Positions 34,563 through 43,822 of a stretch of 44,434 bases of DNA are shown here, one piece after another. The notes under the pieces were generated by a model. It saw nothing but the letters and a program-made list of their open reading frames with translations, did no database searches and was not told the origin of the DNA. Origin of the DNA: Halothiobacillus sp. Its GTDB lineage: Bacteria > Pseudomonadota > Gammaproteobacteria > Halothiobacillales > Halothiobacillaceae. A program made the position numbers and the translations under genes. How positions within the stretch are numbered: position 1 is the stretch's first letter; each line of letters opens with the position of its first letter. Where the stretch lies: assembly GCA_024636015.1 (NCBI GenBank), contig JAGXHU010000020.1:1-44434 (forward strand), read 5' to 3'.

Positions 34563-36677
34563 TCAGGTTTGGGTGGGCTTGTCGTCGTTCTTTGATTTTG
34601 ACTCAGTCACGGTCATAAGTTCAGTACAAAAGTCGGAGAAATCCTTGTCAAAATCAAGGTTTTTGCGAATGTCCGAGCCCGCAACCAGCAGGCGCGCTCC
34701 AGAACCCTCCGGCTTAATCAGAATCCACTGCCGACGGAAGTGAATGTAGAACAGCATGAATATCCCGGCGACCAGCATGATCGACCCTATGTAAACGAAT
34801 AGGGTACCGGGCGCACGCGTGATTTCCAGGCCGGTGGATTGAATCTGCTTGAAGCTGATCGGTTGGACCATGATGGGGGCACCGTAGGCCGGTAGGGCGG
34901 AGATGGCATCCATCGCGTCATCGAAAAACTTGGCGTCCTTATCGGTAAATTCCTTTTTATCACCCTGTTGTTGCAAAGTCTCGATGAACGCGCGTTCAAG
35001 CACCGAACGCACGACACTGACGGAAGCCTGTTCCGCCTGCTTTACCGTATCCGGCTTCAGGTTTCGTTTGGCCAGGGATTCATCAATCTGTGTCTTCATG
35101 GCGCCGAAGCCTTGCGTCACGAACAGGTGAATGAGCTGGGCGATGGAGGCGCTGGCTGATTGGGTCAGTTTGCTATCAGTGGTGTCGGTCTTGCCGGCGG
35201 CATCGCTGACTTGGCCAATCAACTGCGCGGCGATCTGTTGCATCCGTTCGGGGTCGGACAGGGTGCCCAGGTAGGCCATGAAGGTCTTGATTGATCCGTT
35301 GCTATCTGCGGGGATGTACAAAAATTGCTGCTGTCCGCCAATCGCGCGTTTGACGCCGCTGAGGAAATACTGCTGCCCCTTGAAGTCGATCGGGAAGAAG
35401 TAGTTTTGATATTCAATGGCTTCGCCAGCGGCATCTCGGAGCTTGAATGTGATTGAGGGGCCGTAGTTCTTTTGATGCACGAGCCCATCGGGTCCGACGA
35501 CAGGGTTGATGTTGTACATCCGGAAATCGGTGAATTCCAGCGTGTATTTTTTACCATCGAAATCAAATGGTTTTTTCTGGAATACCGCCGAGTCGATGGG
35601 TTGGGCGACGCCCGCCTTGCCGGCTAGTTGCCAGGCCTCCATCTTGAGCTTGGTGCCGCCATCGCCGAAGCTGGACTGGAAGATGTTGTAGCCCATGTAG
35701 TGAATCGGATGGTTGACTTCAATCGTTTTGGTCAGCTCCACACCGGTTTTCTTGTCGGTGAGCGTGACGTTCGACATATAGGATTTCGGCATCCCGGTGT
35801 CGTAATGGGTGATCTTGAACTTGTTGACGAAAACCTTGAAGGGTAATTCCTGAACGACATAGCCGTCTTTCAAGCCGATGAAGGCCACGTCGCCCCACTT
35901 CCCTTCCGGAATGTTGACGTTCCCGCGGAAGGCCTGCAGTCCACCGACGGGGATTTTGCTGCCAACCGGGACTTCGTTGACGGGGATGTTTGCCGTTTCA
36001 ACTTTGACCATGCCAAGCGTATTCATGAGCTTCAGCTGCATTTTGCTGTCCAGCAAGCCGCCCAGCAGAATCACGATGATGCCGAGGTGCGTCAGGATGT
36101 AGCCGATGCGGTTCAAGCCACCTTTGCGGCCCGAAATCAGGATTTCCCCAGGCCGTTGCTTGACCCGGCTTTTAAAGCCCTGTTGGCGCAGCAAGCTTTG
36201 CGTGGGTTCGATCAACTGCTCCGGCTCTCTGTCGCTGTGCATTTCCGACTGATGCTCAAAACCCCGCAGGGACTTTTCCTGGGCGTTGAGTCGGAAATTC
36301 CGGATATCCCGCAGGTACGAGGGGGTATTGCGCGTGATACACAAGGACGTCGAGGCGACCAGAAACAGCAGAATGGCCACGAACCATGTCGCTGAATACA
36401 CATCGAAAAGCGATAGGTCCCTGAATACGGCAAACCAGAAGGGACCAAACTGATCCAGGTAGTTGGAAAACGACTCATTTTGCTTGAGTACCGTCCCGAT
36501 CACCGAGGCAATGGCCAGGAAAACCAGCAGGGTGATTGCCAGGTTCATCGAGGTCAGCCAACCCAGTGACCGCTTGGTGGCGCTGGGTTGCTGGGCGTGG
36601 CCCGATGCGGGACGTTCAGCCCGGTTGACGTCGTCGGTCTTGGGTTGTTGACCGGGGGGGATCATGGGGTCGGACAT
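34563..36677 (-). CDS. resB: ResB/Ccs1 cytochrome c biogenesis protein
   Basis: The 704-residue protein has an N-terminal cytosolic lead, three membrane helices in the first 200 residues (the first at SMNLAITLLVFLAIASVIGTV, just under the family mark QNESFSNYLDQFGPFW), a long periplasmic domain and a fourth helix near 635-655 (LFVYIGSIMLVAGIFMLFYIHFR). The LTHLGIIVILLGGLLDSK segment is a ResB signature with a haem-interacting histidine. A long insertion rich in Lys/Gln (about 470-600) in the periplasmic domain makes it longer than Bacillus ResB. I use ATG 36677; GTG two codons earlier is possible. Confidence 0.93.
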   Translation of the reverse strand: MSDPMIPPGQQPKTDDVNRAERPASGHAQQPSATKRSLGWLTSMNLAITLLVFLAIASVIGTVLKQNESFSNYLDQFGPFWFAVFRDLSLFDVYSATWFVAILLFLVASTSLCITRNTPSYLRDIRNFRLNAQEKSLRGFEHQSEMHSDREPEQLIEPTQSLLRQQGFKSRVKQRPGEILISGRKGGLNRIGYILTHLGIIVILLGGLLDSKMQLKLMNTLGMVKVETANIPVNEVPVGSKIPVGGLQAFRGNVNIPEGKWGDVAFIGLKDGYVVQELPFKVFVNKFKITHYDTGMPKSYMSNVTLTDKKTGVELTKTIEVNHPIHYMGYNIFQSSFGDGGTKLKMEAWQLAGKAGVAQPIDSAVFQKKPFDFDGKKYTLEFTDFRMYNINPVVGPDGLVHQKNYGPSITFKLRDAAGEAIEYQNYFFPIDFKGQQYFLSGVKRAIGGQQQFLYIPADSNGSIKTFMAYLGTLSDPERMQQIAAQLIGQVSDAAGKTDTTDSKLTQSASASIAQLIHLFVTQGFGAMKTQIDESLAKRNLKPDTVKQAEQASVSVVRSVLERAFIETLQQQGDKKEFTDKDAKFFDDAMDAISALPAYGAPIMVQPISFKQIQSTGLEITRAPGTLFVYIGSIMLVAGIFMLFYIHFRRQWILIKPEGSGARLLVAGSDIRKNLDFDKDFSDFCTELMTVTESKSKNDDKPTQT

Positions 36678-36833
36678 GCGCACTGCCTATGGTCGTTATC
36701 GGATGAAGTGGGTCGAAGAGCCCTTTGGAGCCGGAGAAGGACGTCAAGTTCCCCAGGGCGGTCTCGATGGATCGGCGCGATCGCCGCTGCAGGGATTAGG
36801 TTGCAGGGCGGATCGACGCGAGGCGTGCCTGGG

Positions 36834-37472
36834 CTAGTGGAATGTGGCGATATGTTGGGCAATGTCCTTCATATCGTCATCGGACAACTTGCTGGCGATG
36901 CGCACCATGATATCTGCATGAGCGGTCTTGCGTTGGTCGTTGTGGTAGGACATCAGTGATTCAATGATGTATTGGGGCGTCAAGCCGCGCAAAGCCGGAA
37001 AGCCGGCGGGCTGGTTGCCCTGCCCATGGGTTCCGTGGCAAGCCGCGCAGGCGGCGATGGTGTTGCCGTGCCCGCCGAACTTCCACATATGGGCGCCGGG
37101 GATGGAGTCTTCGCTTGCAGAGGCTTTGACCGTGCGGGTTTGTGCGGCGAAATACGCCGTGACGTCTTCGATCTGCTGGTCTGTCAGGTTTTTGGCTTGC
37201 GGTCCCATGATGGCATTGACGCGTTTGCCGTCCCGAAACGCGTGCAGTTGTTCCGCGAGATAGCTGGCCGATTGGCCAGCAATGGAGGGGAACATCGCCA
37301 GGGTGCTGTTGCCATCCATCCCGTGGCAGGCGGCGCAGGTCTGACTGACTGTTTTACCGGCCTCGATGTCGGCATTCGCGCTGGCTACTGCACTGCCCAA
37401 AACGGTCAGGCCCAAGCCTAACGCCACCCGGCGCATCAGAAAGAGGGACTGTTGCAAATGTGTTTTTTTCAT
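36834..37472 (-). CDS. Dihaem cytochrome c4
   Basis: The 212-residue protein has a signal peptide (cleavage near ASA-NA) and two class I cytochrome c domains, each with a CAACH haem site (46-50 and 142-146), the pattern of cytochrome c4. Candidate axial methionines are in NAIMGPQAKNLTD and a later HADIMVRIASKL. Cytochrome c4 carries electrons to terminal oxidases in the periplasm. AAGGG lies about 7 nt before the ATG. It precedes resB-ccsB on the same strand, so the haem protein and its maturation machine may share transcription. Confidence 0.94.
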   Translation of the reverse strand: MKKTHLQQSLFLMRRVALGLGLTVLGSAVASANADIEAGKTVSQTCAACHGMDGNSTLAMFPSIAGQSASYLAEQLHAFRDGKRVNAIMGPQAKNLTDQQIEDVTAYFAAQTRTVKASASEDSIPGAHMWKFGGHGNTIAACAACHGTHGQGNQPAGFPALRGLTPQYIIESLMSYHNDQRKTAHADIMVRIASKLSDDDMKDIAQHIATFH

Positions 37473-37603
37473 GGAGCACCCTTAAATAACCGGTTCAGGT
37501 AACGGCAACCTTGCGTGGTGGACGAAGCAAAATACATAGGCGTCGTGCCGCGAAGAGGGTGATCCCTCGACTGGCCTGCACGGATCGGGCCTATTTGTGA
37601 AAC

Positions 37604-37655
37604 AATGCCGCCCACATTAAACGGGGTTTGGCGATCTGCGTAATGGGGCGGCATT
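37604..37655. repeat. Perfect 10-bp inverted repeat between cytochrome c4 and engB
   Basis: AATGCCGCCC (37604-37613) and GGGCGGCATT (37646-37655) pair perfectly around a 32-nt centre, in the 288-bp region holding both divergent promoters. No other gene is seen in that region. Confidence 0.5.
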
Positions 37656-37760
37656 TTAGCAGCGAAAGTATGCGCATGGGATTCGGATCGATCAATACCC
37701 CATAAAAAGAGCCCCGAAGGCGATCGAATTTTGAATGACAGTGGATGCGGGGGCTCGTGC

Positions 37761-38408
37761 ATGATCGATTTTAGGACAGCTTATTTTATCAAGAGTGCCC
37801 CGTCACCCACGGATCTGGTTGAGGATGTTGGTCTTGAGGTGGCCTTTGCAGGCCGGTCGAATGCAGGCAAGTCTACCGTCCTCAATGCACTGGTCGGCCA
37901 AAAGGGGCTGGCTCGAACCTCCCGCACACCCGGGCGGACGCAATTGCTCAATGTGTTCGGACTGGTCGACGAATCTCGCCGCCTGATTGATCTGCCCGGT
38001 TATGGGTATGCCAAGGTGCCTGCGGCCGTGCGTGCACGCTGGGGCGCGGCACTGGCGAAGTATTTTGCCGAACGCCGCTCGCTGGCTGGCGTGGTGGTCA
38101 TCATGGATATACGGCACCCCTTGAAGGACTCCGATCGACAAATGATCGACTATGCGCTGGGCCGAGATCTCCCCGTGCTGTGTTTGCTCAACAAGGCCGA
38201 TAAACTCAGCAATAACGAAATCAGCAGTACCGTCATGGCTTTGCGGCGCGATGCGTCTTTAGCAGAGGTAAGCTGGCTGCCCTTTTCCGGGCTGCGTGGG
38301 CTGGGCGTGCCGCAGACACGCGCACTTTTGGCCGAGTGGCTGTCCCCGGACGATCCGGCGCCGGATACCCTGGTCATGTCACAGGATGAGGATTTGGACC
38401 CGGAATAA
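37761..38408 (+). CDS. engB: Ribosome-biogenesis GTPase EngB/YsxC
   Basis: The 215-residue GTPase acts in 50S ribosome assembly. G boxes: G1 GRSNAGKST (about 31-39), switch/G2 TSRTPGRTQ, G3 DLPGYGYAKV, G4 NKADKL, G5-like PFSGLRGLG. ATG 37761 with GGGGGC upstream aligns with the usual start (FIKSAPSPTDLVEDVGLEVAFAG); a TTG at 37731 would add ten cysteine/glycine-rich residues of no family likeness. It is divergent from cytochrome c4, as in Pseudomonas. Confidence 0.95.
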   Translation: MIDFRTAYFIKSAPSPTDLVEDVGLEVAFAGRSNAGKSTVLNALVGQKGLARTSRTPGRTQLLNVFGLVDESRRLIDLPGYGYAKVPAAVRARWGAALAKYFAERRSLAGVVVIMDIRHPLKDSDRQMIDYALGRDLPVLCLLNKADKLSNNEISSTVMALRRDASLAEVSWLPFSGLRGLGVPQTRALLAEWLSPDDPAPDTLVMSQDEDLDPE

Positions 38409-38426
38409 TCGAGAAGAGTGGTGTGT

Positions 38427-38458
38427 TTGGCCCAGCGTTAATTATCGTTCTGGGCCAA
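38427..38458. repeat. Perfect 9-bp inverted repeat after engB
   Basis: TTGGCCCAG (38427-38435) and CTGGGCCAA (38450-38458) are separated by 14 AT-rich nt. It begins 18 nt past the engB stop but no T-run follows in either direction, so it is a stem-loop of uncertain function (weak terminator, RNA-stability element or operator for the next gene). Confidence 0.6.
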
Positions 38459-38545
38459 GGCGTTGTGCTTCATGCTTCGGTAAATCAGCAGTGACTGATG
38501 AGGGCCGGCCGCACGACGGGCGTGTCGAAAAGAGTTGATCCATGA

Positions 38546-41245
38546 ATGCTGCCTGGTGGCCGTGAAATGACGGACGGCCATCAGGTAGGTTGTACATTGG
38601 TTTTTGAGGGATTTCGGGCTTTGATACGACGAATATTTCGTTCGATTCGGCTGCTGATTATTGCCGCTGCGCTGGTGGTCTCTGTCGTGGTGGCCGTGGC
38701 GATGTATTGGGCGACCTCGTCCGTATTTGATCGCACGGTGCGTCAATCTGCGGTTGAGATGTCCGCGTCTCTGGCTGATGGCACGTTCAACGCCATGTAT
38801 CAGATCATGCGCCAAGGCTGGACGCGCAAACAGCTGAATGAATTTCTGCAAACAATTCGCAGCCAGGGCCAGATCGCCCCTGACACTGCCAGCATTGAGT
38901 TGTATCGCGGCAGCAAGGTCGTTGCGCTGTTCGGCACGATCCAGCAGCCCAAACCGGATGCTCTCGTACAGGCTGCCTTCGCCACCGGTCAAACCCAAAC
39001 CCGCATGGCCGATGGCGCTATTCGCTACGATCGGCCACTGATCGCGGAGGCGCAGTGCCTGCGCTGTCACACTAATGCCGTGTCCGGCGATGTCTTGGGG
39101 GTGATGTCGGTCAGCCAGCCGGTGGCGAACCTGACGAGCCGAGCCCATGAGGATTTGCTCGGCCGTTTGTTGTGGATCATGCCGTTGCCGCTGCTAGTGG
39201 CTCTTTTAATCGCGCTGTTGCTGGGGGGCCGCATGGCCCGCTCCTTGCGCATCCTGAAGGGGGCCATCGCCCGCGTCGAACGGGTGGAAGATCTGGCTCA
39301 CGTTCGGTTCAGCGATGCGCAGACCGGATTCTCCGAACTGGATGATGTGCTGATCGAGGTCGATCACCTGACCGACAAGGTGCGCAATCTGGCGGTGGAT
39401 CGCAATCTGCTGGAATTCGAGATTCGCTTGCTCGAACGATTCGTGATTACCTCGGATGTGGTGCGGGATTGGCGGCGGTATGTGCGTGATTTGTTGACCG
39501 AGATCAACACCGTGCTACCGGTTCATGGCGTATTCACCGCATTTTCGGTCGGCGACCGGCCGCCGGGCATTGAGCTGTTCTGGCATGATGCCGTCGCTGA
39601 GCCCGTGGCGGCCACCATCAGCTATCGGGTTCAATCTCGGGTTGGTGAAGTGCTGGGTCCGACCGTCGCCAATCTGATTCCGCGCCAACACACGATTGAA
39701 CCGGGTAATCGCCTGCCGTTGACCAATGCCCGCCTGATCGATCTGCGGACCAAGGAAATTTCCATGGATGTCCCCATGATGCGGGGGGTGGTTGGGCTCA
39801 TCGTGCCGAGCGATCAGGATCAGTCACCCGTCACTCGGTTGCTGATTGAGTCGATTCTCTCGACGATGCTCAATGTGGTGGGCTCCGTTCGTGCCATCGA
39901 GAAACATACCGAAGATCTCGAATTTTATGCCACCCGAGATCCATTGACCCAGCTCTACAACCAACGCATGTTCTGGTCTCTGCTGGAGTATGAAGTGGGC
40001 CGCGCGCGCCGCCATGACTATCAGTTTGGTGTGCTTGTGATCGATATGGACAACTTCAAGAACATCAACGACAACTATGGCCATTCCTTTGGTGACCTCT
40101 TCCTGTGTCAGGTAGCCGAGGCCCTGCAGGACGGTTTGCGTGCCGGGGATATTCTGGCCCGATACGGCGGTGATGAGTTCGTGGCCATTCTGCCTGAGGC
40201 AGGGGCGCAGGCTTCTGAAATGGTGGCGAACCGGTTGTTGGCGCAAATTCGGGGCTTGTCCGTCAGAACGCCGGAGGGTGGCGAGGTCGGGGCCTCGCTT
40301 TCGCTCGGCATGGCGATTGGCCTGACGCATGCCGATACGGCTCGGGGGCTGTTTGCCGTGGCTGACAGTCAGATGTACCGCGCGAAGCTGGGCGGCAAGA
40401 ACCAGTTGGCGCTGCCCGGTCCACTGGCACCGCATCAGGATCTGATCGCCTCGGCAGTGGAAACGGACGTCCTCTTTCAGACCTTGACGGATCAGACGCT
40501 CCGGCCGATTTTCCAGCCAATTTTCTCCGTTCAGGATGCCTTGGTCGAACGGTCGCACGAACTTTTGTTGCAACAAGTGGGCATGGAGGTGTTCGCCCGC
40601 ATTTTCGCCGGCCAGCGCTGGCGGGAAGCCCAGGACTTTATCGGTGTGATCGAGCACAACGGCATGAACGAGGCGTTCGACCGGGCGCTACTGTCCCGGG
40701 TGTTGCTCCCGGAGATTGCCGAGCAGTGCGAGGGCCTAATTTTCGTGAATATTTCCGCGCTTACCGTGCGCTCGAACAGCTTTTTACCGGATGTTGTCGA
40801 ATGGGTTGATGCCTGCGGTCTCGCCCGCGATCAGCTGGTATTCGAGCTGAATGAACGCGAATCACTGGCCGACTTGGGCGTATTCGATCGGTTCGTTGAG
40901 GCCTTACATGAGCATGGGTTCAAATTCGCCATTGGTAATGCCAGTTCGGGGCACTGGGTTTTCCAGCACTTGCGGCGTTATGAGGTCGATTTCGTCAAGG
41001 TGTCTGCTGACTGGCTGGTGACGCTGGAGCGGGCATCCCGCGACCGCGCCTTTATTGATGGTTTGCTGGGCTTGGCGCGGGCGCTGTCGGTGACCGTGAT
41101 TGCTCACCGGGTCGAGACGGCTGAGCAACTGGCTTCAGTACGTGCTGCGGGCATTACTTGGGTGCAGGGTCGGTTACTGTCCGCCGAAATGTCATTGGCC
41201 GATGGTTTTGTCCCCAACATGCAGGATCGGCGCTTCTCGCCTTGA
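38546..41245 (+). CDS. Membrane sensor with periplasmic CxxCH haem motif, GGDEF and degenerate EAL
   Basis: The 899-residue protein has a membrane helix (about 36-56), a periplasmic sensor (about 57-207) of the DUF3365/Tll0287-like type ending in a c-type haem site Cys171-Leu-Arg-Cys174-His175, a second helix (about 208-228), a HAMP-like stretch, a middle region (about 300-450, possibly GAF-like), GGDEF (about 465-600; motif intact at 541-545, RxxD inhibitory site RAGD at 532) and an EAL-like domain (about 640-890). In the last, EAL reads HELLL, the DDFG loop reads GNASS and AEGVE reads AHRVE, so phosphodiesterase activity is not expected. Start could also be ATG 38567. A redox- or gas-responsive diguanylate cyclase is the likely role. 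Confidence 0.88.
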   Translation: MLPGGREMTDGHQVGCTLVFEGFRALIRRIFRSIRLLIIAAALVVSVVVAVAMYWATSSVFDRTVRQSAVEMSASLADGTFNAMYQIMRQGWTRKQLNEFLQTIRSQGQIAPDTASIELYRGSKVVALFGTIQQPKPDALVQAAFATGQTQTRMADGAIRYDRPLIAEAQCLRCHTNAVSGDVLGVMSVSQPVANLTSRAHEDLLGRLLWIMPLPLLVALLIALLLGGRMARSLRILKGAIARVERVEDLAHVRFSDAQTGFSELDDVLIEVDHLTDKVRNLAVDRNLLEFEIRLLERFVITSDVVRDWRRYVRDLLTEINTVLPVHGVFTAFSVGDRPPGIELFWHDAVAEPVAATISYRVQSRVGEVLGPTVANLIPRQHTIEPGNRLPLTNARLIDLRTKEISMDVPMMRGVVGLIVPSDQDQSPVTRLLIESILSTMLNVVGSVRAIEKHTEDLEFYATRDPLTQLYNQRMFWSLLEYEVGRARRHDYQFGVLVIDMDNFKNINDNYGHSFGDLFLCQVAEALQDGLRAGDILARYGGDEFVAILPEAGAQASEMVANRLLAQIRGLSVRTPEGGEVGASLSLGMAIGLTHADTARGLFAVADSQMYRAKLGGKNQLALPGPLAPHQDLIASAVETDVLFQTLTDQTLRPIFQPIFSVQDALVERSHELLLQQVGMEVFARIFAGQRWREAQDFIGVIEHNGMNEAFDRALLSRVLLPEIAEQCEGLIFVNISALTVRSNSFLPDVVEWVDACGLARDQLVFELNERESLADLGVFDRFVEALHEHGFKFAIGNASSGHWVFQHLRRYEVDFVKVSADWLVTLERASRDRAFIDGLLGLARALSVTVIAHRVETAEQLASVRAAGITWVQGRLLSAEMSLADGFVPNMQDRRFSP

Positions 41246-41268
41246 TGCGCGATGTCACTGGGGGATGT

Positions 41269-42189
41269 TCAACTGACGATACGGATATCTGTGAGTGCCT
41301 TTCTGGCGGAGATTCGCGCTGTATCGACAAAGGCGCGGGTGTAGGCCAGATCCCGCTCATCTACCCGGAAGGCCAAATATAGCGTGGATTGGATGCCGGC
41401 TTTGCCCAATGGCCGCGCCACGATGCTACCTCGGGCCAGTTCGTCGGCGACGGCCCATGTGGGCAGGGCCGCGACGCCGCGATTACTGGCCACCCATTGG
41501 GCAATCATGACGGTGAGTTCTGAGCTGCGGGTGGCGGCCGGTTCAATGCCTGCGGGCGCCAGAAAGCGCGCAAAAATGTCTAGGCGGTTGCGATGCACCG
41601 GGTAGGTGATGATGGTTTGATCGGCCAGCATGGCCGGCGTGATGAACGGCTCGGATATCAGCGGATGCTGTGGGGGCAGTGTGAGTACGACGTCATAGTG
41701 AAACAGGGGTACGAATGCGATGGCGGGATTGTCCACCGGGTCGGAGCTGACAACGACATCGACTAGGCCGCGTGTCAGGGCATCCAGGGCGTCGAAACTG
41801 TGCGATAACGATAAATCCGTATCGATATTCGGCCATTGTTCGCGGTAGGCGTTCAGGGTCGGCAGGAGCCAGGAAAAGCAGGAGTGGCACTCGAGCGCGA
41901 TGAACAGACGGCCTGTGTCACCACCGGCCAGTTGCCGCAAGTCACGATCCAGGGTGTCCATGATCGGCATGATCTGACTGGCTGCCTGAAGCAGTCGCCG
42001 GCCGGCCGGCGTCGGTTGCATTGGGCGCGAGCGGCGGGAGAACAGTTCCAGCCCGTAATACTCTTCGATGGACCGGACTTGATGCGACAGCGCGGATTGG
42101 GTCAGGTGCAGTTGTTCGGCTGCGATCGCCATGGACTCGCTTTCGGCAATGGCGCGAATGGTGCGCAGATGGCGCAGTTCAAGAAACAT
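41269..42189 (-). CDS. metR: LysR-family regulator MetR
   Basis: The 306-residue protein has an N-terminal winged helix-turn-helix (LRHLRTIRAIAESESMAIAA ... TQSALSHQVRSIEEYYGL) and a substrate-binding domain with features specific to MetR: IALECHSCFSWLLPTL and YPVHRNRLDIFARFLAPAGIEP. MetR activates methionine genes such as metE, metF and metH with homocysteine as co-inducer. No met gene is adjacent; instead it follows gor, so a link to thiol/sulfur status is possible. GAGGGTGATCC precedes the ATG. Confidence 0.9.
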   Translation of the reverse strand: MFLELRHLRTIRAIAESESMAIAAEQLHLTQSALSHQVRSIEEYYGLELFSRRSRPMQPTPAGRRLLQAASQIMPIMDTLDRDLRQLAGGDTGRLFIALECHSCFSWLLPTLNAYREQWPNIDTDLSLSHSFDALDALTRGLVDVVVSSDPVDNPAIAFVPLFHYDVVLTLPPQHPLISEPFITPAMLADQTIITYPVHRNRLDIFARFLAPAGIEPAATRSSELTVMIAQWVASNRGVAALPTWAVADELARGSIVARPLGKAGIQSTLYLAFRVDERDLAYTRAFVDTARISARKALTDIRIVS

Positions 42190-42291
42190 GGATCACCCTC
42201 ACGCCACTTGCCTTGGATTGCCACGAGGCGGCCCCCCGAAATGGCGATGGGGAACCCCAGCCCGAATACACGGGGCGGCTCCGATGGGTGA

Positions 42292-43656
42292 TCAACTGCG
42301 TGGCACCTTCAGGGTGACCAGTTCTTCCGATGCCGTGGGGTGAATTGCCACGGTATCGTCGAACTGCGCCTTGGTCAGCCCGGCTTTGACGGCAACTGCA
42401 AAGCCCTGCAGCATCTCATCGGCGCCGTCGCCCAGAATATGTAGCCCGGCCACGCGCTGTTCGGGCCCCACACAGACCAGCTTCATGGCTGATTTATAGC
42501 CTTGTGCGGACAGCGCGTAGCGCATGGGGGTAAAGCGGGTTTCGTAGATGGTGACAGCCTCAACACCGAACTGTTCACACGCCGCCGCTTCGGTCAGGCC
42601 TACCGTGCCGATGGGTGGATGGGCGAAGACCACGGTGGGAATGGTGTCGTAGTTGAGTTTGGCGTCCGGCTTGTTGTTGAACAGGCGTTCGGCCAACAGG
42701 CGGCCGGCGGCGACGGCGACCGGGGTGAGGGGCACGCGGCCGGTGATGTCGCCCAGAGCGTACACACCGGGTACGTTGGTGTTCTGGTAGGCATCCGTGG
42801 GTACGATACCGTTTCGCTCAACCGTGACGCCGGCCGCTTCCAGACCGATATTCCGGGTGTTTGGTGCCCGGCCCACGGCCCAGATGATGGTATCGAATGG
42901 GCCCAACCGTGCGCCATCGGCACTGTCGATATATTTGCCGTCTTTTGCTTCTGTGAGCTGCTGGACCTTGAAGGGCAGATGCAGTTCAACGCCCAGTGCT
43001 TCCAGATTCTCGGTGGCCGTTTCCCGTAGGATAGTGTCAAACGGTGCGATGATCGAGTCCAGCATGTCCAGCAGCGTGACTTTGCTGCCGAGCGAACACA
43101 GTACGCCGGCCAGCTCGACGCCGATATAGCCCCCGCCAATCACGGCAACCCGCCCGGGTAGGGTTTCGAGGTCAAAGAAGCCATCCGAGGTGATGCCGTA
43201 TTCGGCGCCAGGTACCGGGGGTACGAGGGGCCGCCCGCCGGTGGCGACGACAATATGCGGTGCCTGATAGATCTGATTGCCAACGGCAACTGTTTGAGCG
43301 GAAATCAGGGCGCCAAGGCCGGGGATGATCGTGATTCCCAGATCCTGGGCATAGCTGTCCCAGTAATCCGTAATGTTGCGCACATAGTTCCGCCGACCTT
43401 CGACCAATTTTTTGAAATCGATCCGGTCGTGCACTGGGGCAAAGCCCCAGTCGGCCGCTTCATGCCGGGCATGCGCGAGATTGGCCGCGTACCACATGAC
43501 TTTTTTGGGCACGCAGCCCAAATTGACACAGGTGCCGCCGAGCTTTGCAGGTTCGATAATGGCGACCCGTCGACCGTACTGTGCAGCCCGTTCGGCCACG
43601 GCGAGACCACCGGAGCCGCCGCCCAATACAATCAGATCAAAGGATGGGTTCGTCAT
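42292..43656 (-). CDS. gor: Glutathione-disulfide reductase
   Basis: The 454-residue flavoenzyme reduces GSSG with NADPH. It has the FAD motif [18 protein letters not shown], the redox-active disulfide [13 protein letters not shown] (Cys43/Cys48), the NADPH motif [20 protein letters not shown] motif YALGDITG and the C-terminal catalytic HPTASEE. GGAG stands about 7 nt before the ATG. It lies between a glutathione-using peroxiredoxin and metR on the same strand. Confidence 0.95.
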   Translation of the reverse strand: MTNPSFDLIVLGGGSGGLAVAERAAQYGRRVAIIEPAKLGGTCVNLGCVPKKVMWYAANLAHARHEAADWGFAPVHDRIDFKKLVEGRRNYVRNITDYWDSYAQDLGITIIPGLGALISAQTVAVGNQIYQAPHIVVATGGRPLVPPVPGAEYGITSDGFFDLETLPGRVAVIGGGYIGVELAGVLCSLGSKVTLLDMLDSIIAPFDTILRETATENLEALGVELHLPFKVQQLTEAKDGKYIDSADGARLGPFDTIIWAVGRAPNTRNIGLEAAGVTVERNGIVPTDAYQNTNVPGVYALGDITGRVPLTPVAVAAGRLLAERLFNNKPDAKLNYDTIPTVVFAHPPIGTVGLTEAAACEQFGVEAVTIYETRFTPMRYALSAQGYKSAMKLVCVGPEQRVAGLHILGDGADEMLQGFAVAVKAGLTKAQFDDTVAIHPTASEELVTLKVPRS

Positions 43657-43694
43657 GATGCATCTCCGGAGCTATTTGATAATTCATGTTTGAA

Positions 43695-43736
43695 CCGAAA
43701 CCCAAGCCCGCCATGGCAGGTGCGCTTGGGTTTCGG
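43695..43736. repeat. Perfect 13-bp inverted repeat between prx-grx and gor
   Basis: CCGAAACCCAAGC (43695-43707) and GCTTGGGTTTCGG (43724-43736) pair perfectly; the 16-nt loop itself contains the palindrome GCCATGGC. No U-run follows on either strand. It begins 39 nt upstream of the gor ATG. Confidence 0.7.
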
Positions 43737-43822
43737 CCAGTGTGTTTTGGCATGTAGGCCGATGACGTGCGTTCATCGACCCGGTATGCAGAACCGTGAG
43801 CAGGCCATTTGCCTGCTTGGGA

